This document shows, in pieces, positions 51,986 through 63,593 of a stretch of 64,000 nucleotides of DNA; within the stretch, counting starts at the first letter, position 1, and every line of letters starts with the position of its first letter. A program made the position numbers and the translations under genes. This DNA is from Chara braunii. Its lineage: Eukaryota > Streptophyta > Charophyceae > Charales > Characeae. The notes beneath the pieces are model-generated. The model was not told the origin of the DNA. It did not search any database and was given only the letters and a program-made list of their open reading frames with translations. Location of the stretch: contig BFEA01000276.1 in NCBI GenBank assembly GCA_003427395.1, forward strand, positions 1,165,813 through 1,229,812. Direction: 5' to 3'.

Positions 51986-52526
51986 TTTCTCTGCGTATTG
52001 CTGCGTCCGTCACGGGCTGTGTCTCTTTGCGTATGTCATAGTCTGTCTCCCATGTATGCGTGACCATGGCGAATCTGTGGTGCAATGCTACGTGGCCAGC
52101 GGCACCGGACCAGTCAGCCCCAGTCCAGCCCAGCAAGTACCCTCTGGGACTGTGTATTCCGTGGCCAGGGAATCAGGACAGACCAATGAGTCGCAGAAGT
52201 ATAAATCCAGAGGCTATGCACAACCATTCACTCATTCCTGCGGAGCCATGAGGAAGTGCTGCTACAGTGCCTTAGGCAACAATGCTCAGCGGATGCCCAT
52301 AGTGTTCAGTGGCATGCGTGCTGTGTGAGCGTACAGCATCACGCGTGAGACGTCCAGGATGGTCTAGTGTATGTGCATAGTGTGATGTCGGGCGCTGTGT
52401 TGCTACAGCCATTGAAAGTGAATTCTTGTCTAGTTGCTATATTTATGAGCATTGTGCGGGCGTACATTGCCGGTTTGTTGTGCTGCCATTTGTATGCATG
52501 AAAAGTGTGGACGAGCGATTCTGATA

Positions 52527-52975
52527 ATATAATAATAATTATAATAAATAATAATAATAATAGTAGTAAAAAAAAAAAAATGCAAGGGTCATAAATGCGG
52601 ACGAAGCCCAGCAATCCAAATCGCAGCATCATACTGCAGTCCAAGTAGTCAAAGCCAGAGTAGACAGCACAGGGAACTGAGTAAACACCCATTTGAGAAC
52701 GAAACTGTAGAATCTTGAGTCAATGCCCAAGCCCATTCGGGCAGTACCAACAGCATAACCCATCGTAGTTCTTTTCTCCGGAATGGCGCCCGATGCCTCA
52801 TCTACTCTACAATCCAATATTATTGTTACAACAGGGAAGCAACCAGACAATTTGACGACCAGCAAGTGATGACGTCAATACCACTGTCGAGTCCTTCTCT
52901 ACCAGGTACGTCCTCCCTTCACCCACACTCTTCCTTGATAACCCACACAGCGCCCTTCACCTCCAAAAAACCATC
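52527..52975. repeat. (TAA)n-anchored repeat unit 2
   Basis: Imperfect (TAA)n and an A run to 52582, then a body sharing GTCCAAGTAGTCAA, GCATAACCCAT, CATCTACTCTA and CAATTTGACGACCAGC with unit 5. CCAG|GTACGT at 52906 is 324 bases after the tract. Confidence 0.75.
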
Positions 52976-53089
52976 TTCGTCCTTCGCTTCTACTGCACCC
53001 TCATGCGGCCCGGCTATGACCAGCCTTCACTTAGGGCGGTCATAGGTCTGGCCCGCCTTCACTTAGGGTGGGAAGAAGGCTTGCTGGGG

Positions 53090-53845
53090 CCCGGGTGTGT
53101 ATCTGTGTGTGTGTGACACAGTGTACGAGTGTCTGTTTCACAGCGCGATAGCGTTTTCACTACATTTATGTGCGGCTGTGTATCTGTGTCACCTGGCATG
53201 TGACTCTCTCTCTGCGTGTTTGTCACTGTGTCCGTATCTGTTCCAATTTGTAGGTATGTGTTCCACTGTGCGGTATCGTGTCACTTGCGTATGCGTCCCC
53301 GTGAAACTATGTGTTGGTGTTATGACTGCGCCACGCCGTGTCACAGTCCTTGTGTGACTGCGCAGGTGAATGCGCCCCATGTGCCTCTCACCGTGCTAGC
53401 ATCACGGTAACAGCATGATGGCGTACCTGCTGTTCTGTGTGATTCCTTCTATCCGGGTATGCCACTGTGCCTGCGTTTGCACTGTGCACGCGTGTCATTG
53501 CTTCGTGTTCCCACTGTGGCCCTTGTGTCACGGCGTTTGCGCGCGCGTTTCACCGTACATTCGTGCGACTGTGTACCTGTGACAGCACCTGTATGTCACT
53601 GTGTATGAGTACCGGCATGACTGTTACTGCGAATGTGTGTCGCAGCATTTGTGCGTGCGTGACTGTATATATCATAATGTGTTGTGTGTGTCACAACGTT
53701 TTACCGTGGACTGTGCGTGTCTCACAATTTTTCCTATGTATGTGTGTGGATCACATCGTTCGTTTGTCTGTCTATCTGTCCTTCCATCTGTCACTCACAC
53801 ACACTCACACACACACACGCACATACGCAATTCTTCATTCGTAAG
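53090..53845 (+). repeat. Degenerate GTGTCACTGTGT-type minisatellite
   Basis: About 30 imperfect units of roughly 20-25 bases built on TGTGTCACTGTGTATCTG, ending in a (CA)n tract at 53800-53822. A shorter stretch of the same type lies at about 51955-52060. Open frames here read as Cys/Val/Cys repeats and are not genes. Confidence 0.7.
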
Positions 53846-53850
53846 TTGCT

Positions 53851-53886
53851 ATAATAATAATAATAATTAATTAATAATAATAACAC

Positions 53887-53953
<67 letters not shown>

Positions 53954-54380
53954 AAGTCTCCATGATTCAGATCCCGGACTCGGGTCTCAGGGTCAGAAGC
54001 CTTGGGCAAGAGATGCCTAAGTTTGCCAACCTCAGAAGACATAGTCGGGTTTTCCTAGCAGTCCACTTCAATATGTTCCCATCAACAGTCATGTCCTAGG
54101 GCAGAAGCCACATCTCTCAAAAGCCATATTAAAGAGTCGCCTCCCACGAGTAAAGGGCAATTCTATAGGTAAGAGCCGTGTCTCAGAGGCAGGAGTCACA
54201 GTCCACAGTCGAGCCCATATGCAATCAGAATCGAAAGTCAGGTTTCAAGACCCTAAGCAGCAGCGGCCTTATGAAACTCGGAGGTTCCAATGACACGAAA
54301 GCAAACAGGCTGTGGGGACATGGTACCGGAACCAGTCAGGCCCCAAGAGGCAGAGGCTGGCACGAGTTGAAGTTCACTCC
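53851..54380. repeat. (TAA)n-anchored repeat unit 3, diverged
   Basis: (TAA)n at 53851-53950. The body begins with GATTCAGATCCCGGACTCGG (minus-strand B-box-like) and contains GGGCAGAAGCC-type repeats, but no clear GTACGT at the expected distance. It is the least conserved member. Confidence 0.5.
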
Positions 54381-54557
54381 ATGACTACAAAGACCGGCCA
54401 GCCTCCCACTCGGAAGATTGCTCATCCGTAAGGAGTGTGAAACGTTGGTGACTCGAAACTCTTATCGTTCATGTAATAACTTGTCAAGATTCATAAGTTG
54501 CGCTACCTGTTTTGCATGCTTTGTTAAGTGTGAATGAGAACGAGTCTGTTTGCAATT

Positions 54558-54566
54558 AATAATAAC

Positions 54567-54619
<53 letters not shown>

Positions 54620-55017
54620 CAATAAAGTCAATGAAGATGAGCAATAGCGAACTCCAGTTTCAAACAGCATCATATACACACGGCCAGATAGTCGTGGCCT
54701 CGAACCAACAGTAGAATTGCGTCACAAGCTCCACCAATTAAGAGCTTCAGCAAGAGTTCATACTCGACAATGCTGGAGTAGTCACATCATCATTGACGAA
54801 GAACCCATGTTGATATCCTACCAGGCGCTCGGCACCCAGACTACATATGGCAGATCCTATCTAGCCTATTACTACAATGCCGATGTTGACAACAACAACT
54901 TCCTGAAGTACGAGCACACAGCGGACAATGCCGCGCGCTTCCCGCACCAGGTATGTTTCTCGCCACATTCACAACCCCGATCCATACCACACAGATGCCA
55001 TGTGATCCCAACCACGC
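54558..55017. repeat. (TAA)n-anchored repeat unit 4
   Basis: (TAA)n at 54558-54626, a body with GGCGCTCGGCACCCAG and GACAACAACAACTTCCTG, then CACCAG|GTATGT at 54951, 325 bases after the tract, and a tail ACACAGATGCCATGTGATCC leading into the next tract. Confidence 0.75.
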
Positions 55018-55463
55018 AAATAATAAGATAATAACAATAATAATAATAATAATAAAATAATAATAAGAAAAAATTCAAGAAACCTGAATGGGGATACAAA
55101 AATCTAACTCGCAAAAATTATACTGAAGTCCGAGTAGTCAAGGCAAGAGCAGATAGCGCAATGTAACCGAGTAACCTTCTATTAGAGAATGATACAGCAA
55201 AATCGTGATTCACTGTCCAACCCAATCGGGCAACACCAACCGCATAACCCAATGTAGCTCACTCTTGAATGGTGTCAAACTCCCTATCTACTCTATAGAC
55301 TAAGCCTAGTTCACAACTACAGTATGGAGCATTCAGACAACTTGACGACCAGCGGTGATGATGTCAACCGAAATGCCGACCTTCTCTCTACCCAGGTACG
55401 TTTCTCCTCTTCACCCTAGTCCCCAACTCACAGATGCCACGTGCCCATAGGAACCACAGTGCA
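55018..55463. repeat. (TAA)n-anchored repeat unit 5
   Basis: (TAA)n at 55018-55070, a body matching unit 2 (GTCCGAGTAGTCAAGGC, GCATAACCCAATGTAG, CAACTTGACGACCAGC), then CCCAG|GTACGT at 55396, 326 bases after the tract, and a tail CTCACAGATGCCACGTGCCC. Confidence 0.78.
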
Positions 55464-55464
55464 C

Positions 55465-55531
<67 letters not shown>

Positions 55532-55912
55532 GTGCAAGGAAAATAAGCAACAGCGGGATGACACCCCAGATCTCGTCATCATAGCGCAAGCCAAACATTC
55601 ATACCGGTGGCCAGAGAGCAGCATTGCATCAATAATACACCAATGGACGTTCGTAGCACTGAAATCAGTGCCCGAGGAGAGCATACTCTCTCCTCTCAAC
55701 ACAAGAGCTCAGTCCCATCACACTCACACTCGGTGCTCAGCGCCCAGCCTACTCCTACACGGCTACTACAGCCTATAACTGACAAGGCAACTGTTGACAT
55801 CAGCTACAACCCGAAGTACTTGAAGATGTCACCCATGTAGACCATCGTCAATACAAGGTAAGTGCCCTTACATCATCATCATCATCATCATCATCATTAT
55901 CATCATCATCCT
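55464..55912. repeat. (TAA)n-anchored repeat unit 6
   Basis: (TAA)n at 55464-55531, body, then ACAAG|GTAAGT at 55858, 327 bases after the tract, followed by a (CAT)n microsatellite at 55870-55912 instead of the usual tail. Confidence 0.72.
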
Positions 55913-56289
55913 TCACTTATCCCCTCCTTTCTCCTCTCTCCCTCCTTTCTCTCTCCTCCTTTCCACTTTCTCTCTCTCTCATCTCTTTGTTTTGTTTTTC
56001 CCCCTTCTCTCCTTCGATCTTTCTCCTCCGATTTCTGCCTTTCTGTTACATCCCCAGATGGACGAGGTAAGCCAAGGATCCGCGGCGTGACGATCGGGAC
56101 TGATGGACCACACAGTGCGAATGGAATCTTCGACAAGTCACGTGCACGCACACCCACATGCATTCTTATACGTGCATAATGGGCTAAATAGCGCAGGGAA
56201 GACTTAGATACAGAGACTGACCTCACCGGGACTGACCCCTATAGTGCATGACAACGTAGCAGAATGCTAGAACACCAGCCCGAATCAAC
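55913..56289. other. Pyrimidine tract followed by intron-like signals
   Basis: A (CT)-rich tract from 55915 to 56050 ends in ACATCCCCAG|ATGGACGAG|GTAAGCC. That is a good acceptor-like site followed 9 bases later by a donor-like site. No exon with recognisable coding potential is present. Confidence 0.35.
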
Positions 56290-57840
56290 GTGGCAATGCG
56301 GACCAATCATACATCATGCTCATCGCAAGGTGTGTACGGGCCTGGCGCTATACCTAGGAGGGAAACGCCAGAGCCGAACATACACAGACGAAAAATGATG
56401 GGAACAGACAAACGGACGGGGTCGGACAAAAAGAGGGAGAGAGACGTGAATGTCGTCATCACCAAGTCTTCGCCACCAATCCCCGGATAATCCCTTGTTG
56501 CCATATCTAAAGTCCTAAAGCCGAGTTTGGATCCGACGTCACGAAGCTCTATCTCTCTCTCTCGTAGTCTGCAGATGCAGTGAAGTCAGATGTTGGGAGG
56601 GGAGAAAAAGATGGGGGATTGAGAGGAGGAAGACGAAGAACTCTCTCTCCCTCTCTCTCCCTCTCTTTCCTTGATCTCTTCCTCCCTTCGATCTCTCTCC
56701 CGAATCGTGAATGTCTCGCGCACTCATATTCCATCGACAGGACGAGCAAACAGAATGAATTTTCTGTTGAAACGGGGAAATATACATTGCCACTTTTTAG
56801 TTTGCTCGGTCTATCGGTCCAAGTAGCGTGCAGCGAGGCGCAAGTGGGAGGTTCATCGGCGCTCTCTTTCCCTCTCTCTCACACACACACCTACACGCGC
56901 TCACTTGCACACATAGTAGTGCATACTTCGATGTTCTGACAAAGGTACGATCGATTTCGCCCTTCCCTTTCAGTGGGAGCTCCGAGTGGCCAACCGCGGA
57001 GTCGGAGCTCACACGCACAGGTACTCAACACACACACACACACACACCTTTCATCGCTTAGGATTAGCAAAATGGAATGAATCTACTGCTGAAACGTGGA
57101 AATATACACTGACACATTCTCTATTTCTAGAATTAATAATGGTAATAATGACAGTAATTGTAATAATAATAACGATAATAATATTATTTAGTCTTTGTAA
57201 ATAAATAAAATATTAAATGTACGTGAACTTATCCGATACAGCCACTATAAAAGAGGCACAGCGTCCAACATTGACGCGCTAGAGCAGCCGATAATTGAGC
57301 AACATCCTCCTATCTCTCCCCCCTTTTCGACCTCCCTCTCTCTCTCTCTCATACTTTTCCTTACACATTCGCACACACCTTGTAGCCCACTGTATCGGTG
57401 CCGACCAGGTCAATAACCGACCTCTCCTAGAAGTATGAGATAGCGTATTGGGAAACTTGGATCCGAACTATCGATGTTGCAATGCAGCCTCGGACAGACA
57501 TCATCCTCATCATTCCATGGCGTGAAGCGGTCTGGCGCTCACACAGGAAGAATGTGCCAGCCCCAACCATACACAGAGGAAGAAGAGGGGTGTTTAGACA
57601 AAGGAGAGGGGAAGATGGGAATGTCGTTACACCAAGTCTTCGGCACAGGCTCAAACAGTCTCTCGTCAAAATGTCTGAATCCCGATGTCGAGTCAAGATC
57701 CAATGTCGTCAAGTCTCGAGTCACAATTCTTTCTCTGTGTGTCGTAATCTGCTGATACTGAGGAGTCAGGCGGCGAGAGGGCGAGGAGAAGAAGGTGGAC
57801 TAAGAGAAGGAAGACGAAGAACTCTCTCTCTCTCTCATAC
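56290..57840 (+). repeat. Diverged duplication, about 1.18-kb spacing
   Basis: CACCAAGTCTTCG (56463, 57632), GGAAGACGAAGAACTCTCTC (56626, 57808) and AACATACACAGA/CCATACACAGAG recur in order at both ends of the block. A second pair, AATGAATTTTCTGTTGAAAC (56754) and AATGAATCTACTGCTGAAAC (57074), lies between. (CT)n and (CA)n tracts punctuate it. No gene. Confidence 0.7.
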
Positions 57841-58969
57841 ACACACATGTCAATCGTATACACACACACACACACGTACTCACTTACACACGTGCCTATT
57901 GTATATACACACACCTTAAAGCGAAACCAATATGTCCATATTTAGTGGTAGGTTCATTGGGTTTTATTTTATTTATTTATTCATTTATTTATTTCATTTT
58001 ATCATTTTTTACTTATTATATTGTTATTATTATCTTTGATGGGGTATCGGGATTGGTTGCGAGGAACGGGACTTACCCGTTCTTTTCTCCTGCTCCTCGT
58101 CGTCGTCACCGTAGTCGTTAGAGTCGCCGTCGTTGTCAGCCCCTTCGCTGCTATACCTTGGTCAGGTAAGTATTGCCTCTCCACTTCGCCCTCTTCTTCT
58201 CTCTCCTCTTTCTTCCCCCCCTGCTCCCTTTCTTTCGTCTGTTGTCACGGTCAGTACCGTCATCGTCGCCGTAGGTGGATCTCCCTTTCCGGCGGCAAAC
58301 CGTCAAGACCACAGTGTTCCTGACACTTCACCGGCCCATTCAATCGGTAGGTGCGACGATGTGTGTACCAAGGGCAGGGACGTAATCAGTGCAAGCAGAT
58401 GACGCGCTTACTAGGCATCCCTCGTTCAAGACCGATAATTACAACAGTCTATCCGTTGCGACAGGCCTGTTTCCCGTCCTTTCTTCTTAGTCTCCCTCCT
58501 CCTGATCCTTCCTTTTCTTCTTCTTCTTCTTTTTGTGTGTTCTCCTCCTTCTCCGCCCTGCCTTCCAAGCGCTTCCCCTTCTCATGATCTGTCCTTCTCG
58601 AGGATGCGGAATAGTATCGAGCGGCCGAGCTAGAAGCCCCGTACCCACTGCGGAGTCCTACCAGGCGTAGTCGGTTGGCTCCTTACTAGGTGAATCCGTC
58701 CCAATATCGGGGAGTGATTCATTTGGGCACCTCGGGGTAGGTAGGCCGTCGAGAAAAATAACAAAAAAAGTAAAAGAAATCAAAACTAAAACAACGAATC
58801 TAACGTGATTCAACCTCACGGTTCATCCTTACCTTGCAAAGTGTCGGAGCCCCACGACACTCGGTTCTAACTAACAACTAACTATACTAACTCCTACTTG
58901 TAAGGTCGCGGGTTTGAATCACGGATGCTCAATCTTAGGCAAAACGAACAATAGAGCTCCCTGTCAAAA
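57841..58969. other. Low-complexity region, no gene supported
   Basis: (CA)n at 57840-57880, a (TTTA)n stretch at 57965-57990, pyrimidine tracts at 58190-58245 and 58480-58560. GGTCAG|GTAAGT at 58162 and GGTCAG at 58253 after a C/T tract look like a small intron, but the flanking peptide is a simple Val/Leu run. CGGGTTTGAATCACGG at about 58911 is B-box-like on the + strand. Confidence 0.4.
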
Positions 58970-59055
58970 GGGAGCTAGCTCGGAGGGCGTCGAGCCTTGA
59001 TCCCCAGATCCTCCACATATCAATCCCGTACTGCAACCTACTGAGCTAGCTCCCA
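58970..59055 (-). repeat. tRNA-like sequence with complementary ends
   Basis: Minus strand begins GGGAGCTAGCTCAGTAGG, which contains an A box, and ends GAGCTAGCTCCC, giving a 7-bp acceptor-like stem. GGGATCAAGGCTCGACG is a possible B box. The T arm is not in the right place for a working tRNA. Confidence 0.45.
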
Positions 59056-59060
59056 CTTCG

Positions 59061-61339
59061 GTTAGAATAGGAGTAGCTCTAGTATATATAAAGTAACGCA
59101 ACTCAATCCAACCAATGGCCTGAGCCCACTGTAGCCTACGGGATCATGCATGTTTGCCTATCTGCGTGCCTATCTAAATGTCTGCCGCCTTGGGTGCTTG
59201 CGTGACCCGCAAGGGCACATATTTCAACGGAAGGCCCGAAGGGCCGGTACTCAGCCGTGGTTGCGGCATCGAGGGTCGCGGCAGGGTAGATTCTCAAGTG
59301 GCGGGCAGGTTGGCACCACACCACATCGAGGTAGACGTGGCGGGTACTCGGCTCGGAGGCTGAGTCGGGGAAGGTAAAAGATCGAAATTTTTAGAACCCT
59401 GAGTACCGGAAGGAAGACAGACACTCGACTAAGTCTCAGTGCGTGTCATAGTCCTACCTGACACAATCATCAGTCCAACTGACCCTTTGACCTTTTCCGT
59501 CGAGGGGCATTACTACTGATCCTAATCACCATAGCGTGCGTTATAGTAACGCGCGCACACACTTAACGAAATTTTCTCACCGATTCTTGCCCCGGTCTCA
59601 GTGACCGAGGATTTTTGCTTTCAGCGTCACGCCAAGCGTGCACACCCCTTCTCGTTCCAGACTGGCTACGTCATGGTGGCTGACGCCACCTCCGTGTTAA
59701 ATGCAAAGACATGGCAAAATACCCTTGTAAGGGTATTTTGTCGACAGTATCCCAGACCTTATTAAGCGACGTCCCCGACGCTCGGAGAACTATATGCACA
59801 TAAAGGTGTTTTCCGACAAGCAATTCGTCAAATCCGAATCCTGAAATGAAATGTGGTTTCAGGATTGATGTCGTCACCTTACTTTTCACTATTACTGCCG
59901 GGATTTTAACTCGGGTCTCCCACATAAAATATAATGACTGAAAGTGGGGATACTAGATCTGTACTACAGTATACGAAATAGTTAAGCATGACAACACACC
60001 TTTCCTTCCCCCACACCCTTAGTCTTTGGTCCAGGTATTCGTTGGTTGTTTTCAGGGCCGGTAGTCGCGTACGAACTCAACCCGTCAAACGCGTCCTAAC
60101 CGAGACCTTGGGTGTTCAACTCTTGATATGACAATCCAAAGTTGTATGTCGTCCTGCCCGAAGTCTAATACAGGAGGACAACGGTTTCCATCCTGACCCA
60201 CCACAGTACTGCTGATCAGACCGGAGTTGTGGCCCACCGCGTTGTTGTTTATCGGTGGTTACCCTCGTTGGTTGCGCAACGAGGGGATATCAATCCTATT
60301 CTTTAAAAATTTTCTAATCTCGACCCCTTCGACATCCACCTGAATAGATCTTTTCATTGGGGTGGTCACCCCTCTAGTTTCTCTTCTAGGCCATAGTCGA
60401 AGGGTACGCTGCCTGATTATGCTAGGTCAGCAGCCCACGCTGGGAGTTACGTCCCAACGATGCCAATTTTCCACCATAGGCTTGGTAATTTATGCCCTCA
60501 GGTTAACCCTTGAGGCGGATGAATGATGCTTTTTAAATAAACAAAATAAATGAGATTTCCAATAATTGAGCATTCGTCAGACTGCCACTCAGGGTTGTGC
60601 CCTCAAAGTCTTTGATCATAGTTCGGTGAGGCACACACCTCGGGGTCATTTTGTATATATATAACCATTATTTTATATATATATATATATAACCATTATT
60701 TTTAAAATAGGCTTTTATTGACTTTTTGCTTGTCAGAATCCACAAAAATAAAACATCACTTTCATAGAGATTTCCAAAAGAATTTCTGCAACAGAAATGA
60801 TAAGACTCAAAGGAGTCTACCCATGTCGTAGCATGGTTTCAAACAAGAAATGTACAATCAATCTAGCTTTTGAAGCTCTACAAACTCATTAGACTTTCAC
60901 ATGAGATACAAATCCGCCCATTCCTCTATCACTTCTTTAGATCTCAACAGAGTCTTAGTAGTGATAGACGAAGGGAGATCTTAGGTTACCAGAGACTCAA
61001 TCAAAGACAAAGACCTTCACACAATGTGACAAGTGCGTCATGTTCACCAGCTCATCCCTCTGAATGATATATATAAATATGAGTATTTTACAGAGTCAGA
61101 TCAACACTCCATTCTACTATCCCTCAAATACTTCTCATGTCATTTCCTATACTACTTCCTATGCTAAGTCTCTTCATCTGACTGAAGAAAAACACACAAC
61201 TTGTCTCACTTCTGTTCTCATGTCCAACTGAAGAAGAAAAACATATCCTCTTCCTCTAATTTACACCTTTCTCTCTCTCATAACTGTCCTTTCAAGCCGA
61301 TTTAAGTCATAGTTTACTCAAAAATCTACCTATTCCTAC
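59061..61339. other. Intergenic sequence, no gene supported
   Basis: Contains a hairpin at 59715-59740, a minus-strand B-box-like GTTAAAATCCCGG at about 59890, a CCCTCGTTG/CAACGAGGG inverted repeat at about 60262-60285, and a duplicated (TA)n-AACCATTATTTT unit at 60652-60712. Open frames are short with no motif. Confidence 0.5.
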
Positions 61340-63105
61340 CTAGAAATCAACTGGCATTCCCAGTATCCTGTGAAGTGCTACCCTGCCTCCCTCAGGTATC
61401 CTGGGAATGGTCTGCCCTGTGCCGGCCACCAATCTCTTATGACTATCATATTTGGTTTCTCCTTCCTTTATATAAATTGCTAGAATGGAACACTCATCCC
61501 TGAGGTGCCCTTCTTGAGCGCAGAAGAAACATCTCTGTCCAACCATGCTAGTCTTGATTTTCCTTATGTCTGGCTGGATTGAAGTCCTAGCCTGATCTTC
61601 AGCCACCTTTGGTGAGTGCAACTGGGATTCCCTTTGCCTTTTACCCTGGCCTGGCAGAGGCATAGCCACACTCTCACTTACTTCTTTTTCTGGTGCAGGA
61701 GACTCTTCTTTCTTCTCCTCAGTCTGTGCCCCCTTCTCTTCACCCCCTTTTTTTTCCACCATCACTGTGGCTTCCTTCTCTTTCCCCTGTTGGCTCAGTC
61801 TGAATTTCTCCATTCCTCTCAATATTTCTTCTCATCTTTTCTCCCACTCTTGTCCCAATTTTTTTCTTTCTGAGATTTCATTGTCCAAGTCCTGCCCTAA
61901 CACACTGACGTCAGAAACCAGACCATCCACCCTTATTTCCATCTTACCTCTTGTGGCCACTTCCTCTTCCAGTTCTCTGCTCCGCACATTCAGGGTGACC
62001 CTCAATTGGCTCATTTCTTTTTGCAATTCCTCCTTCTCTTCGTTCAATTCTCTTACTTTCTTCCTCATTTCTTCCATATCTCTCATCAACTTCTCCACCT
62101 GGCCATCATTCTCATCTTCCTTCTTTCCTATCCCACTTGTCTCTTCCTTGTCCCCAATTGGCCTTTTTTCCTTAGTTCTCTTGACTTTGGGAGCCTTGCC
62201 TCCTCCCTTGACCTCCTTTCCCTCTTCATCTTCTACTTCTTCCCCTTTTTCACTCACCCTTTCTTGTACCTCTTTCCTTCCACTCTCAATTGCCCTTTTC
62301 TTTCCAAATTTCTTCTTCCTTGGTACCATACAGGCCCCCATGCTTCTTTTCCTCTCCTCTGATGCCTCCTCCTCTTCCTGTTCATCTCCCTCAACCTGCT
62401 CAGATTCCTTGCTGCTGCTTTTGTGGAAGACCCTCGCCTTGTTCTTCAACTTCTTCAGAGGTACATTATCCTCTTCTTCATTATCTTCCTCCTTTCCCTG
62501 CGACTCAGTCACTTCTCTTCCAATCCATAGCCCCTTCTTTTGCAACCTTTCCTTCTTTATCTGATCTTGCCTGGCCTGGGTGTAGGCCATCCACAGTTCT
62601 ACCATTATCCTTTTCCAGGTCCGACTCCCTTCCACAATTCCTCTTATTTTCTCCTTTTCGCATTTGTCTGATCTTGCGATCAACTGCTTCCTCTTTTCCT
62701 CCTCGCTCCATTCGCCCCTCTCAGTGGCTAGCTGCAAGCTCTCAATAAAGTCTTCCAGATTGGTCCCATCAAACCTTAAATCATCCTCCACATCATCCCT
62801 TGGGAATTCCCTCATGTCTCTCCATAGTCTCACCTTGCATACCCTCCACCTTGTGCAACCTGCCACCACTCCTTCAATTCTCCTCTTGTACGTTCTTGCT
62901 CCTCTCACATTCGCAATCCTTTCCTTGTCACCCATTCTCTCCTGAATGCGTACTCCTCAAGGTCTCGCAGGAAAACTCGCAGGTTGTCTTCAGCCCTTTA
63001 AATGGGCAGCTCCTCCAGGTTCCTTGAGATTCTCTGTTCCCTCCTCTGCCCTCCCTTTTTCAAGGCAGGTCCAGAGGTCCCTGCCACTGCTCCTCTCTGT
63101 GCCAT
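61340..63105 (-). pseudogene. gag: gag-like gene with CCHC knuckle, no pol attached
   Basis: ATG at 63105 (MAQRGAVAGTSGPALKKGG), an in-frame TAA near 63000, LEEYAFRREWVTRKG, a frame change near 62925, then a capsid-like segment (RRIEGVVAGCTRWRVCKVRL, RFDGTNLEDFIESLQLATER), a long charged Lys/Glu region, a predicted coiled coil (MEEMRKKVRELNEEKEELQ), a TGA at 61834-61832 and, in the same frame, a perfect C-x2-C-x4-H-x4-C knuckle (CFFCAQEGHLRDEC) before the stop at 61340. Such a protein packages LTR-element RNA. No protease or RT follows within 2 kb. Confidence 0.75.
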
Positions 63106-63258
63106 GGCCTCTTCTTTCCAAGAGTCACGCTTGCATACAGAGAAGGAGCAAATGGCAAGGGACGAGGGTCAGATTATCATCAAGGCAACATTCCTGGTTA
63201 AACACAAGTTGACAATGTCCTCCTTTATCAGGTACTTACATACACGTCCATATACACA

Positions 63259-63284
63259 TATATATATATATATATCATATATAC

Positions 63285-63319
<35 letters not shown>

Positions 63320-63390
63320 CATATATAAATACATGAGCGTATTTACACACACATATCCCCACTTATACCCCTCTGCATCCATTTATGTAC

Positions 63391-63426
<36 letters not shown>

Positions 63427-63440
63427 GCATGTATGTATCC
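63259..63440 (+). repeat. (TA)n/(TACA)n microsatellite cluster
   Basis: Several interrupted (TA)n blocks (63259-63320 and 63402-63426) mixed with ACATA units. Confidence 0.92.
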
Positions 63441-63593
63441 ATATATGTATGAGCATAATCTTGGGCAATTGGGTACATACCTGCATAGAAACTGATTCAC
63501 ATATGCATGCTTAAATACCTTCCCAATCTATCCAAGCTTTCGTATCGTAGCTGAGCTTACCTCTTCTCTGACTCGGAACTTCTTCAGTCTAGA

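Noticed and set aside
55732-55860. Peptide with SYNPKYLKMSP resembling part of an ABC-type protein
   Set aside because: The match is a few residues, a stop interrupts it, and sister repeat units do not keep the peptide.
58021-58323. Possible exon with GGTCAG|GTAAGT donor
   Set aside because: The peptide is a simple Leu/Val run and the downstream acceptor leads to no recognisable coding sequence.
63002-63328. + strand frame MASSFQESRLHTEKEQ with a donor-like CAG|GTACTT
   Set aside because: It is antisense to the N-terminal part of the gag-like gene and runs into a (TA)n tract.
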